From contig NZ_CP056122.1 of assembly GCF_018219455.1 (NCBI RefSeq), forward strand, positions 1,488,001 to 1,552,000: a DNA stretch of 64,000 nt. The letters are read 5' to 3'. The notes beneath the pieces are model-generated. The model was not told the origin of the DNA, searched no databases, and saw only the letters and a list, made by a program, of their open reading frames with translations. The stretch is from Moritella sp. 5. GTDB lineage: Bacteria; Pseudomonadota; Gammaproteobacteria; Enterobacterales; Moritellaceae. Of this stretch, positions 24,859 to 34,743 are shown piece by piece (within the stretch, counting starts at the first letter, position 1; every line of letters begins with the position of its first letter). Position numbers and translations under genes: made by a program.

Positions 24859-25332
24859 ATGAATACTATCGATTTAACTCCTATTTATCGCAGCACTATT
24901 GGCTTTGACAGATTTGTTCCTTTATTTAGTAGTCTATTAGGTGACGATAACAAAGTACCAAATTATCCACCTTATAACATTGAAATTCATGGCGAAGATA
25001 AATATTCAATTACTATAGCTGTCGCAGGATTTTCTGAGCATGAACTAGATATTAATGTAGCAAAAGGTGTCCTTACTGTTTCTGGAGATAAAGGATACAC
25101 AGACGATAATGATAAAGATAAACACAAATTCCTTTATCAAGGCATTGCTAATCGGATGTTTAAACGTAAGTTTAACCTTACCGAAAATATAGAAGTAACC
25201 GGTGCGAGTCTTAATCATGGGTTATTAACGATAAATCTGGTTAAAGAGATACCAGAAGCGATTAAGCCTAAGAAAATAGCCATAAATCAGGAGGTAGAAC
25301 TTATTAATGATAAAACTAAAAAGGTCGTTTGA
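24859..25332 (+). CDS. ibpA: small heat-shock protein, Hsp20/IbpA type
   Basis: An ATP-independent chaperone of 157 residues that binds aggregating proteins in the cytoplasm. The alpha-crystallin domain spans about residues 35-130: PYNIEIHGEDKYSITIAVAG, LTVSGDKG, FLYQGIANRMFKRKF, NIEVTGASLNHGLLTINL. The I-X-I anchor appears as KKIAIN near residue 139. This matches IbpA rather than longer Hsp20 forms. A strong site (GGAGGA) precedes the ATG. The 5' leader is very AT-rich, but I could not find a convincing sigma-32 promoter or thermometer fold by eye. Two hairpins follow the gene. Confidence 0.92.
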   Translation: MNTIDLTPIYRSTIGFDRFVPLFSSLLGDDNKVPNYPPYNIEIHGEDKYSITIAVAGFSEHELDINVAKGVLTVSGDKGYTDDNDKDKHKFLYQGIANRMFKRKFNLTENIEVTGASLNHGLLTINLVKEIPEAIKPKKIAINQEVELINDKTKKVV

Positions 25333-25436
25333 TTTAGTATAAGGGCAGCTAAGCAGCCCTGTTTATCTAAGATGTTTCGTAAAGCATATGTTCGCTACGT
25401 GAAATCTAGCGAACATATACCCATCAAAAACATGTA

Positions 25437-25477
25437 TTGGCTAGTAGCGTGACGCTACTAGCCAAATTTTTTCTTTA
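25437..25477 (+). terminator. strong terminator after ibpA
   Basis: TTGGCTAGTAGCG and CGCTACTAGCCAA form a perfect 13-base stem with a TGA loop, then ATTTTTTCTTT. A second hairpin without T tract (ATATGTTCGCTA and TAGCGAACATAT) lies before it at 25387-25418. Confidence 0.92.
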
Positions 25478-25560
25478 GGAAGTTATCTAACGCGAATCTG
25501 CCCTGACAGGAAGATAAGAGTAACAGATCATAATACTGTGGAAGGTTGTTTTCATTATAT

Positions 25561-25599
25561 AAAAAAAGCACTGAACGTATTCACGAACAGTGCTTTTTT
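25561..25599 (-). terminator. terminator of the minus-strand peptide importer operon
   Basis: AAAAAAGCACTG and CAGTGCTTTTTT form a stem that works on either strand. Confidence 0.85.
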
Positions 25600-25638
25600 A
25601 TTACTATTACTTACATATAAACAATGACGCTTATTTAC

Positions 25639-26583
25639 TTAACCTTTATAAATTTTCGGGTTAAATGCATCACGTAACCAGTCACCAAGTAGGTTGATTA
25701 CAAGTACAAGTGTTACTAGTAATACACCTGGGAAGGCTGTTATCCACCAAGCGCCAGAGAAGATATACTTAAAGCCTGTACTGATTAACGCACCTAATGA
25801 AGGTTGGTCAACCGGTAAACCTAAGCCTAAGAAAGACAATGCTGCTTCTGACATAATGGCATTGGCAATCTGCACTGTTGAAATCACTAGGATAGGGGAC
25901 AAGCAGTTTGGCAGTATGTGTCTAAACATAATGCGCATTGATTTTAAGCCCATCACTTGCGCTGCTTCAACGTATTCTTTTTGCTTCTCGGCCAATACCG
26001 ATGCTCGAATAGTACGTGCATACTGAGGCCATTCAGCCACACCAATGATCACCACGAGCATGACGACGGCATATTGGCTAAAGAACTCAGCACCAAAGCT
26101 GGCTTTAAAGATAGCCGAGACAATGATCGCCACCATCATCGTTGAGAATGACAGTTGTACGTCAGCAAAGCGCATCAGGAAGCTATCAACACGGCCACCG
26201 AAGTAACCTGCAGACAGACCAATCACAATACCTAAGACTAACTGGACCGCAACGGCTAAGAAACCAATGGTTAGTGATAAACGTGAACCATAAAGCATGG
26301 TTGATAAAATATCACGACCTTGGTCATCGGTACCTAACAGGAAGCGTTCGTCACCGTCTTCTAACCAAGAAGGTGGTAGCTCAGAATCCATGATATCGAT
26401 ACTGGTAATATCATACGGGTTTGTTGGTGAAATTAATGGCGCAGCTAACGCTGTGATCAAGAACGTCAAGAAGATCGCAAAACTGAGCATTGCCACCTTA
26501 TCTCTTAAAAAATAATAGATAAGGTCTGAGTTTTTAAAGCGTTCCCAGCGAGTAGGAACATGAGATGAAGTTATTGTGTTCAT
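25639..26583 (-). CDS. peptide ABC importer permease, DppC/GsiD-like
   Basis: A 314-residue permease and last gene of a four-gene operon. It has the N-terminal segment KVAMLSFAIFLTFLITALAAP, then LLGTDDQGRDILSTMLYGSRLSLTIG, which is the usual start of the DppC permease core. The coupling loop is EAAQVMGLKSMRIMFRHILPNC. It lies five bases after the DppB-like gene. Substrate is a di- or oligopeptide or a related compound; gene order points to the GsiABCD (glutathione) layout, but that is not decisive. Confidence 0.92.
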   Translation of the reverse strand: MNTITSSHVPTRWERFKNSDLIYYFLRDKVAMLSFAIFLTFLITALAAPLISPTNPYDITSIDIMDSELPPSWLEDGDERFLLGTDDQGRDILSTMLYGSRLSLTIGFLAVAVQLVLGIVIGLSAGYFGGRVDSFLMRFADVQLSFSTMMVAIIVSAIFKASFGAEFFSQYAVVMLVVIIGVAEWPQYARTIRASVLAEKQKEYVEAAQVMGLKSMRIMFRHILPNCLSPILVISTVQIANAIMSEAALSFLGLGLPVDQPSLGALISTGFKYIFSGAWWITAFPGVLLVTLVLVINLLGDWLRDAFNPKIYKG

Positions 26584-26588
26584 ACCTA

Positions 26589-27563
26589 TTATCCTTTACC
26601 TGTAATGTTTACGGTAGGGTTTATTACCCCATATAACAGGTCAACTAGGGTATTTGTTACCACAAAGATTAAACCAACGAAGATGACATAAGCAGTAATT
26701 AAAGGTGTATCTACACGGTTAATCGCTTCTAAGAATAGGAAACCTGTCCCTGGCCACTGAAATACTGTTTCGGTCAAAATTGTGTAAGCAATCATAGTAC
26801 CGATTTGTACACCACCAACTGTGATAACTGGCAGCATGGTATTTTTAAGGGCATGTACGTAATAAATTTTGTTTAATGCTAAGCCTTTTGCTTTTGCAAA
26901 CTTGATGTATTCCGAGCTTAATGCTTCGAGCATTTCTGAACGAACCAAGCGGATGAAAAGTGGCAGCATAATAGAAGCAAGTGATATACTTGGTAAGACT
27001 AAATGCAATAAACCATCTTTAGTCAGGAAACCTGTTTCCCAGCCCATGATATTGACCGTTTCACCTCGTCCATAAGAGGGGAACCAACCTAGTTCGATGG
27101 AAAAAATATACATCAGTATGATCGCAGTAAGGAATACCGGTACAGAGATGCCAATGCTACTTACAGCCATAATTATTTTAGTGAGTGTACTCTTGGGATG
27201 AATAGCTGAGTAAACTCCTAAAGGAATTGACACAAAAACGATTATTAATGCTGCGCCAAACACCAATTCAAGTGTCGCTTGAAGTTTATCTAAGATAACT
27301 TCTGCTGCAGGTCTTTTAAAGAAATATGAAGTCCCGAGGTCGCCTTGCACTGCATTAACAAGAAAACGGCTATATTTAGTCATGTAAGGATCATTAAGGC
27401 CTAGGTCATCACGAAGTGCTTGTCGCTCTGCTTCAGATACAGATTGACCAACTAATTCACGTAATGGATCGCCTAGATTATCTTGAATAGAAAATGCTAC
27501 CAAACTGATCACGAACATTACTATCAAGGCTTGAAACAGGCGTTTGATCAGAAATGTGAACAT
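26589..27563 (-). CDS. peptide ABC importer permease, DppB/GsiC-like
   Basis: A 324-residue permease opening with MFTFLIKRLFQALIVMFVIS. It has the conserved LGLNDPYMTKYSRFLVNAVQ and GDLGTSYFFKRPAAEVI regions and the coupling loop IKFAKAKGLALNKIYYVHALKN. It pairs with the DppC-like subunit directly downstream. A gap of about 117 bases separates it from the binding-protein gene, which may contain an expression-balancing site. Confidence 0.92.
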   Translation of the reverse strand: MFTFLIKRLFQALIVMFVISLVAFSIQDNLGDPLRELVGQSVSEAERQALRDDLGLNDPYMTKYSRFLVNAVQGDLGTSYFFKRPAAEVILDKLQATLELVFGAALIIVFVSIPLGVYSAIHPKSTLTKIIMAVSSIGISVPVFLTAIILMYIFSIELGWFPSYGRGETVNIMGWETGFLTKDGLLHLVLPSISLASIMLPLFIRLVRSEMLEALSSEYIKFAKAKGLALNKIYYVHALKNTMLPVITVGGVQIGTMIAYTILTETVFQWPGTGFLFLEAINRVDTPLITAYVIFVGLIFVVTNTLVDLLYGVINPTVNITGKG

Positions 27564-27680
27564 TCCTTGTCTCCCAAAGTATTATTAAATCTATAGCGTT
27601 TATTGCTATATTTTTTGTAAAAATAATCGGTGTTTTTATCAGAGTTTTGATAAAAACACCGCATAGTGAAGTGTACTTAG

Positions 27681-29231
27681 TTATTTAACGACTAGGTCAC
27701 CGAAGTACGGGAAGTTTAGTGCGTTTACAATCGGATCAATTTGTAGAGTCGATTTTGCGCCCCAAGCTAGATCTTGCCAATGTAGTGGCACGAAAGCAGC
27801 TTCGTCATATAAGATTTTTTCAACACGTTGCAGCATCACGCCACGTTTTGCTGTGTCAGTTTCAGCGTTTGCACTGTTTACTAACTTATCAACTTCAGCG
27901 TTTGAGTAGTAGCCACAGTTATAAGCACCACGACCAGTCTCTTTATCACGCGTCATTGTTAAAAATTCAGAGAAGTTCGCTGAATCTTCAGTATCTGAAT
28001 GCCAGCCAACCATCATCATGTCAGCTGAACAAAGATCAAATTCAGGCCAGTATTGTGCTTTTGGCATTGTTTTTAGATCAACTTTAATACCAATTTTAGA
28101 TAGCATTGACGCTGTTGCTTGTGCGATCTTAGCATCGTTAACATAGCGGTTATTTGGTGCCATCATTGAAAGTTTAAAGCCATTTTCATAACCCGCATCT
28201 TTCATTAACTGTTTGGCTTTTTTCAAGTCATAACGTGGCACTAGGTCAGCGTCATAGCCTGAATAACCTGCAGGGCCCTGTTGGCCTGCTGTTGTGCCGA
28301 AGCCTTTCATGATCTTCTTCACAATCGCTTCGTTATTGATTGCATGTACGATAGCTTGACGTACGCGCACATCTTTAAGCGCAGGGTTGCTGTTTTGGTT
28401 CATTTGGAACGTAATGATTCGAGTTCCAGATACGGTTACTAGATCGATATCTTTCGCGTTTTTCACACGGCGTTGATCATTTGGTGCCACCGGGTGGATC
28501 ATGTCAACGTCGCCAGAAAGAAGTGCAGCAACACGTGTCGCATCTTCTTTAATTGGTACAAGCGTTAACTTGTCTACGTTACCGGGGGATTTCTTATCCC
28601 AGTAACCGTCAAAACGTTCGAATACAACTTTTACACCTTGCTCACGAGAAGTGACAGTGAAAGGGCCTGTACCAGATACGTGTGTTGACGCATAAGAGCT
28701 ACCGTGTTTAACGATTTCAGATTTGTCTTTACCGTTTTCTTTACCAGAATAGAACTTCTTATCCATTGGGAAGATATAAGTTGCTGTCTGTAGTACAAGT
28801 GGATACGGTTCTGAAGAGACGATTTCTACCGTGTAGTCATCAATCTTCGTCATTTTTTCGTATGGAGAGAAAACGTTTTTGAAATCAACTGATAATTTTA
28901 GACGGTCGAATGTCCATACAACGTCATCAGCAGTTAGTTGGTTACCAGAGTGGAATTTTACGCCTTTACGTAGGTGAAAACGGAAAGTTGTATCATTTAC
29001 ACGTTCCCATTTTTCAGCGATACGGCCTTCAAAATCGAAATCTTTGGTAAAACGAACCAAGGGATCAAACAACATGTGCGACATCTGTAGTGTACCACCA
29101 GATAGTTGCTCATGCGGGTCAAGCGATACTGGATCTGCATCATAAGCAACAGTGATATCTGCTGCAGCAGCGCTAAAGCTTAGGCCTGCGGCCATTAAGG
29201 CAATGGCGAGTTTGGTCTTTAAGGTTTTCAT
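27681..29231 (-). CDS. periplasmic peptide-binding protein of the second importer
   Basis: A 516-residue family-5 solute-binding protein. The signal peptide is MKTLKTKLAIALMAAGLSFSAAAA. Then ITVAYDADPVSLDPHE, GRIAEKWERVNDTTFRFHLRKGVKFHSGN and HVSGTGPFTVTS, characteristic of DppA/GsiB-like proteins. Two ATGs lie close together; the second (29231) stands eight bases from AAGGAG while the first (29237) is only two bases away, so the second is chosen. The ligand cannot be predicted with confidence. Confidence 0.92.
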   Translation of the reverse strand: MKTLKTKLAIALMAAGLSFSAAAADITVAYDADPVSLDPHEQLSGGTLQMSHMLFDPLVRFTKDFDFEGRIAEKWERVNDTTFRFHLRKGVKFHSGNQLTADDVVWTFDRLKLSVDFKNVFSPYEKMTKIDDYTVEIVSSEPYPLVLQTATYIFPMDKKFYSGKENGKDKSEIVKHGSSYASTHVSGTGPFTVTSREQGVKVVFERFDGYWDKKSPGNVDKLTLVPIKEDATRVAALLSGDVDMIHPVAPNDQRRVKNAKDIDLVTVSGTRIITFQMNQNSNPALKDVRVRQAIVHAINNEAIVKKIMKGFGTTAGQQGPAGYSGYDADLVPRYDLKKAKQLMKDAGYENGFKLSMMAPNNRYVNDAKIAQATASMLSKIGIKVDLKTMPKAQYWPEFDLCSADMMMVGWHSDTEDSANFSEFLTMTRDKETGRGAYNCGYYSNAEVDKLVNSANAETDTAKRGVMLQRVEKILYDEAAFVPLHWQDLAWGAKSTLQIDPIVNALNFPYFGDLVVK

Positions 29232-29326
29232 TTGCATAACTCCTTCATGCAGGGACGTTACTCCCGATGTGTTGTGTTTGTTTTTTTTATTATGTAACGG
29301 TTGTTTTTTCGTTTAATTCATAGGAT

Positions 29327-31039
29327 TTAGCTTGCCAGTTTGTCACGTAAACCTTTAAATTCAGGCATTAACGAAACAAGGTGCTGACTGTATTCATGTT
29401 GTGGATTGGTAAATAGCGCTTCCGTCGGTGCTACTTCAAGCAGTGCCCCTTTTTGCATTACGCCAACACGGTCACTTACTTGACGAATAACCGGTAAATC
29501 ATGACTAATGAACAACATAGTTAGATTAAGTTCGTCTTGTAAATCTTTAAGTAGGTTAAGAATTTGAGCCTGTACTGATACATCAAGTGCTGATGTAGGT
29601 TCATCACAAATTAATAAACGTGGACGTGTAGCGAGTGCACGGGCAATTGAAATACGTTGACGTTGACCACCAGAGAACTCGTGTGGGTATTTAACCCCTG
29701 CCATTCTGCCTAGCCCTACGTGATCCAGTAGATCATGTACGATTTGACGGATTTCAGCTTCAGATGATGCTAATTTGTGGAAACGAATTGGTTCTGAAAT
29801 GATATCAAAAACCTTCATTCTCGGATTCATCGACGTATATGGATTTTGGAACACCATCTGCATTTGACGACGAATAGGGCGACGTTCTTTTTCAGATTTC
29901 AAGGCGGTTAAATCAATGCCTTCAAATGTGATGTTACCTTCATTAGGTGCATAAAGACCCGCAATTACACGTGCAATCGTTGATTTACCCGAACCTGACT
30001 CACCCACAAGACCAAAGGTTTCACCTTCGTTAATATGGAAGCTTACTTTGTTCGATGCTTGTACGTATTCCCGTTTACTTTCAAAAAATGAATCTTTAGT
30101 CACAAAGCGAAGACTTACATCATTCACTGTCAGCAGTGGACCCGTGTATTCACGTTGATCTTCACTTTGACCTAACCAATGATTTTTAATATCGATTTGC
30201 TTCATTTCTTCGGCTTCTTCGATATAGCTTACCAGCGGAAAACGATCTAACTTGATATCAGAGCGAGGTACCGCAGAAATAAGGCTACGAGTATACTCAT
30301 GCGAAGGATCGCTAAGTACTTGCTTGGTTGGACCGAATTCAACAAGATCACCACGGTACATCACGGCAATTTTATCTGTTACATTTGATACCACACCCAT
30401 GTCATGCGTAACGAGCATACAGCCTACGTTTTTCTTGATACACAATTCACGGATCAACGTTAGAATTTGGTCTTGAATTGAAACATCAAGTGCGGTTGTT
30501 GGTTCATCCGCAATAATTAAATCGGGTTCACAAGACAATGCGATAGCGATAACCACACGTTGTCTCATACCGCCTGAAAATTGATGCGGGTATTGTTTAA
30601 TGCGTAATTCAGGTTCAGGAATACCTACCTGTTCCATTAAGGTCAGTGCCCGAGAGAAAGCTTCTTCTTTGCTTACATCAAGATTGGCTAGAATAGTTTC
30701 TGTAATTTGGCGTTCGATAGTAAAAAGTGGATTTAGTGATGTCATTGGATCTTGGAAGATGAAACCAATTTTTGAGCCACGTACTTTACGCATCTCTTCA
30801 GGTGTTAAACCTGATATTTTTTCACCTTCAAGATATACTTCACCGCTAGCAATAACACCCGGTGGGCTTAGTAAATCAATAACGGCATTACCCACTGTTG
30901 ACTTACCTGCGCCAGATTCACCTACTACACCAACGATTTCACCGCGTTCGATAGATAAAGACAATGATTTCACTGCTGCGTGCACACCATGTCGAGATGG
31001 ATATTCGATGCGAAGATTTTTTACTTCTAATAAAGACAT
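29327..31039 (-). CDS. peptide ABC importer ATPase, fused two-domain GsiA-like
   Basis: A 570-residue protein with two ATPase domains. Domain 1 has GESGAGKST, FSGGMRQR and LIIADEPTTALDV; domain 2 has GESGSGKST, FSGGQRQR and LLICDEPTSALDV. Each ends with the oligopeptide-transporter C-terminal motif (HEYTRSLISAVP and HEYSQHLVSLMP). It is the first gene of the operon ATPase - binding protein - permease - permease, the order found in gsiABCD. The ATG at 31039 is preceded by AAGGG and gives the usual MSLLEVKNL opening; an upstream start at 31093 adds an unlikely extension. Confidence 0.92.
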   Translation of the reverse strand: MSLLEVKNLRIEYPSRHGVHAAVKSLSLSIERGEIVGVVGESGAGKSTVGNAVIDLLSPPGVIASGEVYLEGEKISGLTPEEMRKVRGSKIGFIFQDPMTSLNPLFTIERQITETILANLDVSKEEAFSRALTLMEQVGIPEPELRIKQYPHQFSGGMRQRVVIAIALSCEPDLIIADEPTTALDVSIQDQILTLIRELCIKKNVGCMLVTHDMGVVSNVTDKIAVMYRGDLVEFGPTKQVLSDPSHEYTRSLISAVPRSDIKLDRFPLVSYIEEAEEMKQIDIKNHWLGQSEDQREYTGPLLTVNDVSLRFVTKDSFFESKREYVQASNKVSFHINEGETFGLVGESGSGKSTIARVIAGLYAPNEGNITFEGIDLTALKSEKERRPIRRQMQMVFQNPYTSMNPRMKVFDIISEPIRFHKLASSEAEIRQIVHDLLDHVGLGRMAGVKYPHEFSGGQRQRISIARALATRPRLLICDEPTSALDVSVQAQILNLLKDLQDELNLTMLFISHDLPVIRQVSDRVGVMQKGALLEVAPTEALFTNPQHEYSQHLVSLMPEFKGLRDKLAS

Positions 31040-31305
31040 TACCAGACCCTTATAACTCGATGATTCCCATCCAGTCTGAAAAATTGATTCCATTCACTAT
31101 CAGTAAATGTCACTGATATGTTACGTGCTTATTAATCTGACAAATAAACTGCGATAAATCAATAAAAATGATATAAAAATCTAGATTATGTTATTTTTTT
31201 GCACTAAAACGCAGGTATTCTATAGTTTTTTTAGATTTTTAAAAAAAATTTAATTGAATAATTATAGACTTTTTACGTAAAAATAACCAAAAAGTAATAC
31301 TTTAA

Positions 31306-32184
31306 CTATTTTGTAACACCTTTGTCTAGCGCTTGATATATCCAGTTTATAACGGGACCACATGCTTGATCTCGACGTTTTACAATGCCCATTTCAATGA
31401 GCAATGGATCGGTAATATGCTTAGTAGATAATTCAATTAATGCGCCTTTATACCAGTGTATATTGGCGACATGTTCAGGTACTAATGCCCAACCTATGCC
31501 ACGAATAACTAATTCCGTTATGTAGTAATAACTGTCGATATGCCAATGATTCGGTGAGGTGGCTTTGGCTTGCGTAATCCCCATGCGGTCACGGATGACT
31601 AACTCCCTAAATTGATTCAACTGTTCTATTTTTGGCTCAGGGATTTTAGCTAAAGGGTGTTCGGGAGCCACAATCAAAGTTTGGGTAAATTTACCGATAG
31701 ACATGAACTCGAGTGAGTCTAATAGTGCCTTTAAGTGGAATAAGATACCAAGGTCGGCTTTTTTCTCATCGACCCATTTAGGAATGTCAGCTTGAGAACC
31801 ACTGATTATGTTGATTTTTAATAGGGGGAATTGCTTGGCGATATCTTCAAATAAATGCTGAAAAATCATAATCGGAGCCGCTTCATCCATGGCTATCGTT
31901 AAACAAATTTCTTCACCACCCGAAACGGTTAATGCACGAGACTGTAGGCGTTGGCATTGTTGTAGAACCGCTTCTGCTTCTGCATACATATCTTCACCTG
32001 CCAGTGTCAGTATCGGTAATCGAGCACTGCGATCAAATAAGGTTATATCAAGATCGGTTTCTAAATTGGCTATCGCAGTACTGATTCTCGATTGTGCTTT
32101 ACCTAAATGGCGAGCGGCGGCTGAAAATGAACCGAGTTTTACAGCGGTTACAAATGCTTCTAATTGATCAACTGTCCAATTCAT
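31306..32184 (-). CDS. LysR-family transcriptional regulator
   Basis: A 292-residue regulator with an N-terminal winged helix (MNWTVDQLEAFVTAVKLGSFSAAARHLGKAQSRIS...) and a periplasmic-binding-like effector domain. It lies upstream of the peptide importer operon in the same direction (266-base gap) and is divergent from the MATE pump gene (about 150 bases). LysR proteins usually act on the divergent neighbour, so the pump is the first candidate target and the importer the second. The effector cannot be told from sequence. Confidence 0.9.
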   Translation of the reverse strand: MNWTVDQLEAFVTAVKLGSFSAAARHLGKAQSRISTAIANLETDLDITLFDRSARLPILTLAGEDMYAEAEAVLQQCQRLQSRALTVSGGEEICLTIAMDEAAPIMIFQHLFEDIAKQFPLLKINIISGSQADIPKWVDEKKADLGILFHLKALLDSLEFMSIGKFTQTLIVAPEHPLAKIPEPKIEQLNQFRELVIRDRMGITQAKATSPNHWHIDSYYYITELVIRGIGWALVPEHVANIHWYKGALIELSTKHITDPLLIEMGIVKRRDQACGPVINWIYQALDKGVTK

Positions 32185-32332
32185 CTTGTTTTCTCACTTT
32201 ATTTGAGTGACTGGGGGGCTGGCATAAATGGATCTAACTATCCGAAAATCGGATGGATGCTAACTTTCATCAATATCAAAAACAAGCATAATGCATAAAA
32301 ATAAACGTATTCAATATTAAATAGAGGTTTTT

Positions 32333-33733
32333 GTGAGTGCATCGCCGTTACAACCAAGATCATTAGATCAAAACAAGACTGAGCTAGCATCGGATGCAGA
32401 GATTAAACGTTCTTTTTGGCGTTATGCGATCCCATCTATTGCCGCGATGTTGGTGAGTGGACTTTATCAAATTATCGATGGTATTTTTGTCGGCCACTAT
32501 GTGGGTGTAGAAGGACTTGCTGCGATTAATATGGCGTGGCCGATCACCTTTGTGGTGTCTGGACTAGGCATCATGATTGGTATGGGCGGTGGCACTTTAA
32601 TTTCGATGAATCGTGGTGAACAAGATCAAACGTCAGCTCAGAAAGCGTTTAATGCCAGCTTTTTCTTGATGGTTGTATTAGCGATTATTTCCGCGGCTGG
32701 TTTGTTCTTATGGGGTGCTGATTTACTGCGAGCGCAAGGTGGTGAAGGCGTTATTTTTACCCTAGGTTTTGGTTATGTGAATATCTTTGCCTACGGGACT
32801 ATTGCCACTATTATGGCTGCGGCTATCCCTATGTTAGTGCGTAACGATGAAAGTCCAAATGTAGCGACTGCATTAATGATCTTTGGCGCGCTGTTAAACA
32901 TAGTGCTCGATTATGTGTTTATTGGCTTGTGGCAATGGCAACTTGAAGGTGCTGCACTAGCGACCATCATTGCTCAGTTCTTAGTGACTATCATTGGCAT
33001 TGTTTACTTTGTTTCCAAGCACTCAAGTTTAAAATTAGATAGTAGCTTGATTAAAGTTAACCCACGAATGATGAGTACGATTATTAGCTTAGGTGCTTCA
33101 TCATTAGTGATGTATTTGTATACCAGTTTTGTGTTTGCACTGCATAACCGTTTATTCATGCAATATGGTACGCCTGTGACTGTGGGAGCGTTTGCTATTG
33201 TCGGTTACATCATGACACTTTATTACTTGGTGGCAGAGGGTATTGCGGAAGGCATGCAACCACCAGTGAGTTATTATTTTGGTGCTCAGCAGTTTGAAAA
33301 TATCAAGAAAATGCTACTAATGTCGATAAAAGTAACGGTTATTGCAGGTATTGGCTTTATCGTGATTTTAAATGTTATGCCGAACTTAATGATAAGTTTA
33401 TTCACCAGTGAGAGTGCAGAACTGATTGCAGAAGCAAAAAATGGTATTCATTTACATTTATTCGCGATGTTTTTAGATGGCATTATTGTGTTGGCATCGG
33501 TGTATTTTATGGCGATCGGTAAGGGCGGTAAAGCTTTGGCGATATCGGTAGGTAATATGCTAATTCAATTACCATTTCTGTATTTCTTGCCACAATGGTT
33601 AGGGGTTGATGGGATCTGGTTAGCCTTGCCTTTATCTAATATTGTGCTGTTTGTTATTGTCGCGCCGTTGGTATGGCACGACATAAAACAAAGAGAGCAA
33701 GAGCCTGAAGTTACTCTTTGCCAGCAATCTTAG
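32333..33733 (+). CDS. MATE-family multidrug/toxin efflux pump
   Basis: A 466-residue cation-coupled exporter with about 12 membrane segments in two related halves. Typical MATE features are IPSIAAMLVSGLYQIIDGIFVGHYVGVEGLAAINMAWP split over segments 1 and 2, then GMGGGTLISMNRGEQ. The second half has AEGIAEGMQPPVSYYFGA, as in the NorM/VcmN-like and MepA branches (closer to MepA). It starts with GTG, eight bases after AGAGG. It is divergent from a LysR gene. Its stop overlaps the end of the convergent RNase Z gene by four bases. Confidence 0.9.
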   Translation: MSASPLQPRSLDQNKTELASDAEIKRSFWRYAIPSIAAMLVSGLYQIIDGIFVGHYVGVEGLAAINMAWPITFVVSGLGIMIGMGGGTLISMNRGEQDQTSAQKAFNASFFLMVVLAIISAAGLFLWGADLLRAQGGEGVIFTLGFGYVNIFAYGTIATIMAAAIPMLVRNDESPNVATALMIFGALLNIVLDYVFIGLWQWQLEGAALATIIAQFLVTIIGIVYFVSKHSSLKLDSSLIKVNPRMMSTIISLGASSLVMYLYTSFVFALHNRLFMQYGTPVTVGAFAIVGYIMTLYYLVAEGIAEGMQPPVSYYFGAQQFENIKKMLLMSIKVTVIAGIGFIVILNVMPNLMISLFTSESAELIAEAKNGIHLHLFAMFLDGIIVLASVYFMAIGKGGKALAISVGNMLIQLPFLYFLPQWLGVDGIWLALPLSNIVLFVIVAPLVWHDIKQREQEPEVTLCQQS

Positions 33734-34704
33734 CTAGTGCTTTTTGTTAGGACGCCTTGGTTGTTTAGGGTATAACGATCAAGGTCTTTGGCTAAGAATA
33801 GCTTTTTGTTATAAACAGTACGTGCTTCGTTTTCTATATCGAAGATAGAAGGGCTGCTGTTTATTGCGTCTTGATAGCGCGGACTAAAGTGGGTTAACAC
33901 TAAATTGTCCAGTTCCATATCACTGGCAAACTGCGCGACGAGTTTTGCGTAACTGTGCTGTGGTCCTTTACCTACTTTGATGGCAATGTCTTGAGTATAT
34001 GTTGCTTCGTGCACTAATACGTTTGCGGTCTTGGCTGCTTGAGTGAGCAGTGATGGGTCATCATTATCACCTGAGATGATAATTTTTCGAGGCTCTTGAA
34101 TCGGTAATAAATAGTCTTGTGCGCATATAATGCGACCATCATCGAGTTGCACATCTAACCCTTGTTGCAAATCGCCCCAAAGCTTGCCGCGCGTGACTTT
34201 GTCTTGTTCTAACTTCTTAACATCGAGCTTATTACTTAGTCTATTTTCACTGAAGCTATAGGCACAAGAAGGCAAGCGGTGAGAGAGTTCAGTCGTCTCA
34301 ACATCAAATTCAATGGCTAGGTCGTCGAGTGTATTATTTGGCTCATCAATACACTTATACTTTAATTCATAGTTTAAATTGAGGTGCACAGCAGTTTGCA
34401 TCAACTCGATGAAGGTTTTAATTTCTGATGGCCCTACAATCCAAAGTGGGTCAGTCCTGCCTTGCATTGCTGCACTGGCTAATAGTCCAGGTAGACCATA
34501 GCAATGATCACCATGGATGTGAGTTATAAAGATTGCCTGTAATTGCGTTAAAGACAATTTGGTATGCAGTAATTGATGTTGAGTTCCTTCGCCACAATCA
34601 ACTAAGCACCATTGTTTTGAATTAACCCGATGAATAGCCAAGCCCGATACATTACGGGTTTTGGTTGGTGTACCTGCCGATGTACCTAAAAATACGATTT
34701 CCAT
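33730..34704 (-). CDS. rnz: ribonuclease Z (tRNA 3' processing endonuclease)
   Basis: A 324-residue metallo-beta-lactamase-fold nuclease that trims tRNA 3' trailers. The zinc motif HIHGDH is at residues 62-67 (THIHGDHCYGLPGLL), the opening is EIVFLGTSAGTPT, and later ligands lie in ISGDNDDPSLL, LVHEATY and LTHFSPRY. The length is slightly above that of the E. coli enzyme. It is the convergent neighbour of the MATE gene with a four-base overlap of 3' ends. Confidence 0.93.
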   Translation of the reverse strand: MEIVFLGTSAGTPTKTRNVSGLAIHRVNSKQWCLVDCGEGTQHQLLHTKLSLTQLQAIFITHIHGDHCYGLPGLLASAAMQGRTDPLWIVGPSEIKTFIELMQTAVHLNLNYELKYKCIDEPNNTLDDLAIEFDVETTELSHRLPSCAYSFSENRLSNKLDVKKLEQDKVTRGKLWGDLQQGLDVQLDDGRIICAQDYLLPIQEPRKIIISGDNDDPSLLTQAAKTANVLVHEATYTQDIAIKVGKGPQHSYAKLVAQFASDMELDNLVLTHFSPRYQDAINSSPSIFDIENEARTVYNKKLFLAKDLDRYTLNNQGVLTKSTS

Positions 34705-34743
34705 GATGTACTTCTTTTATGTTGTTATCGAGATTTCAAATGA

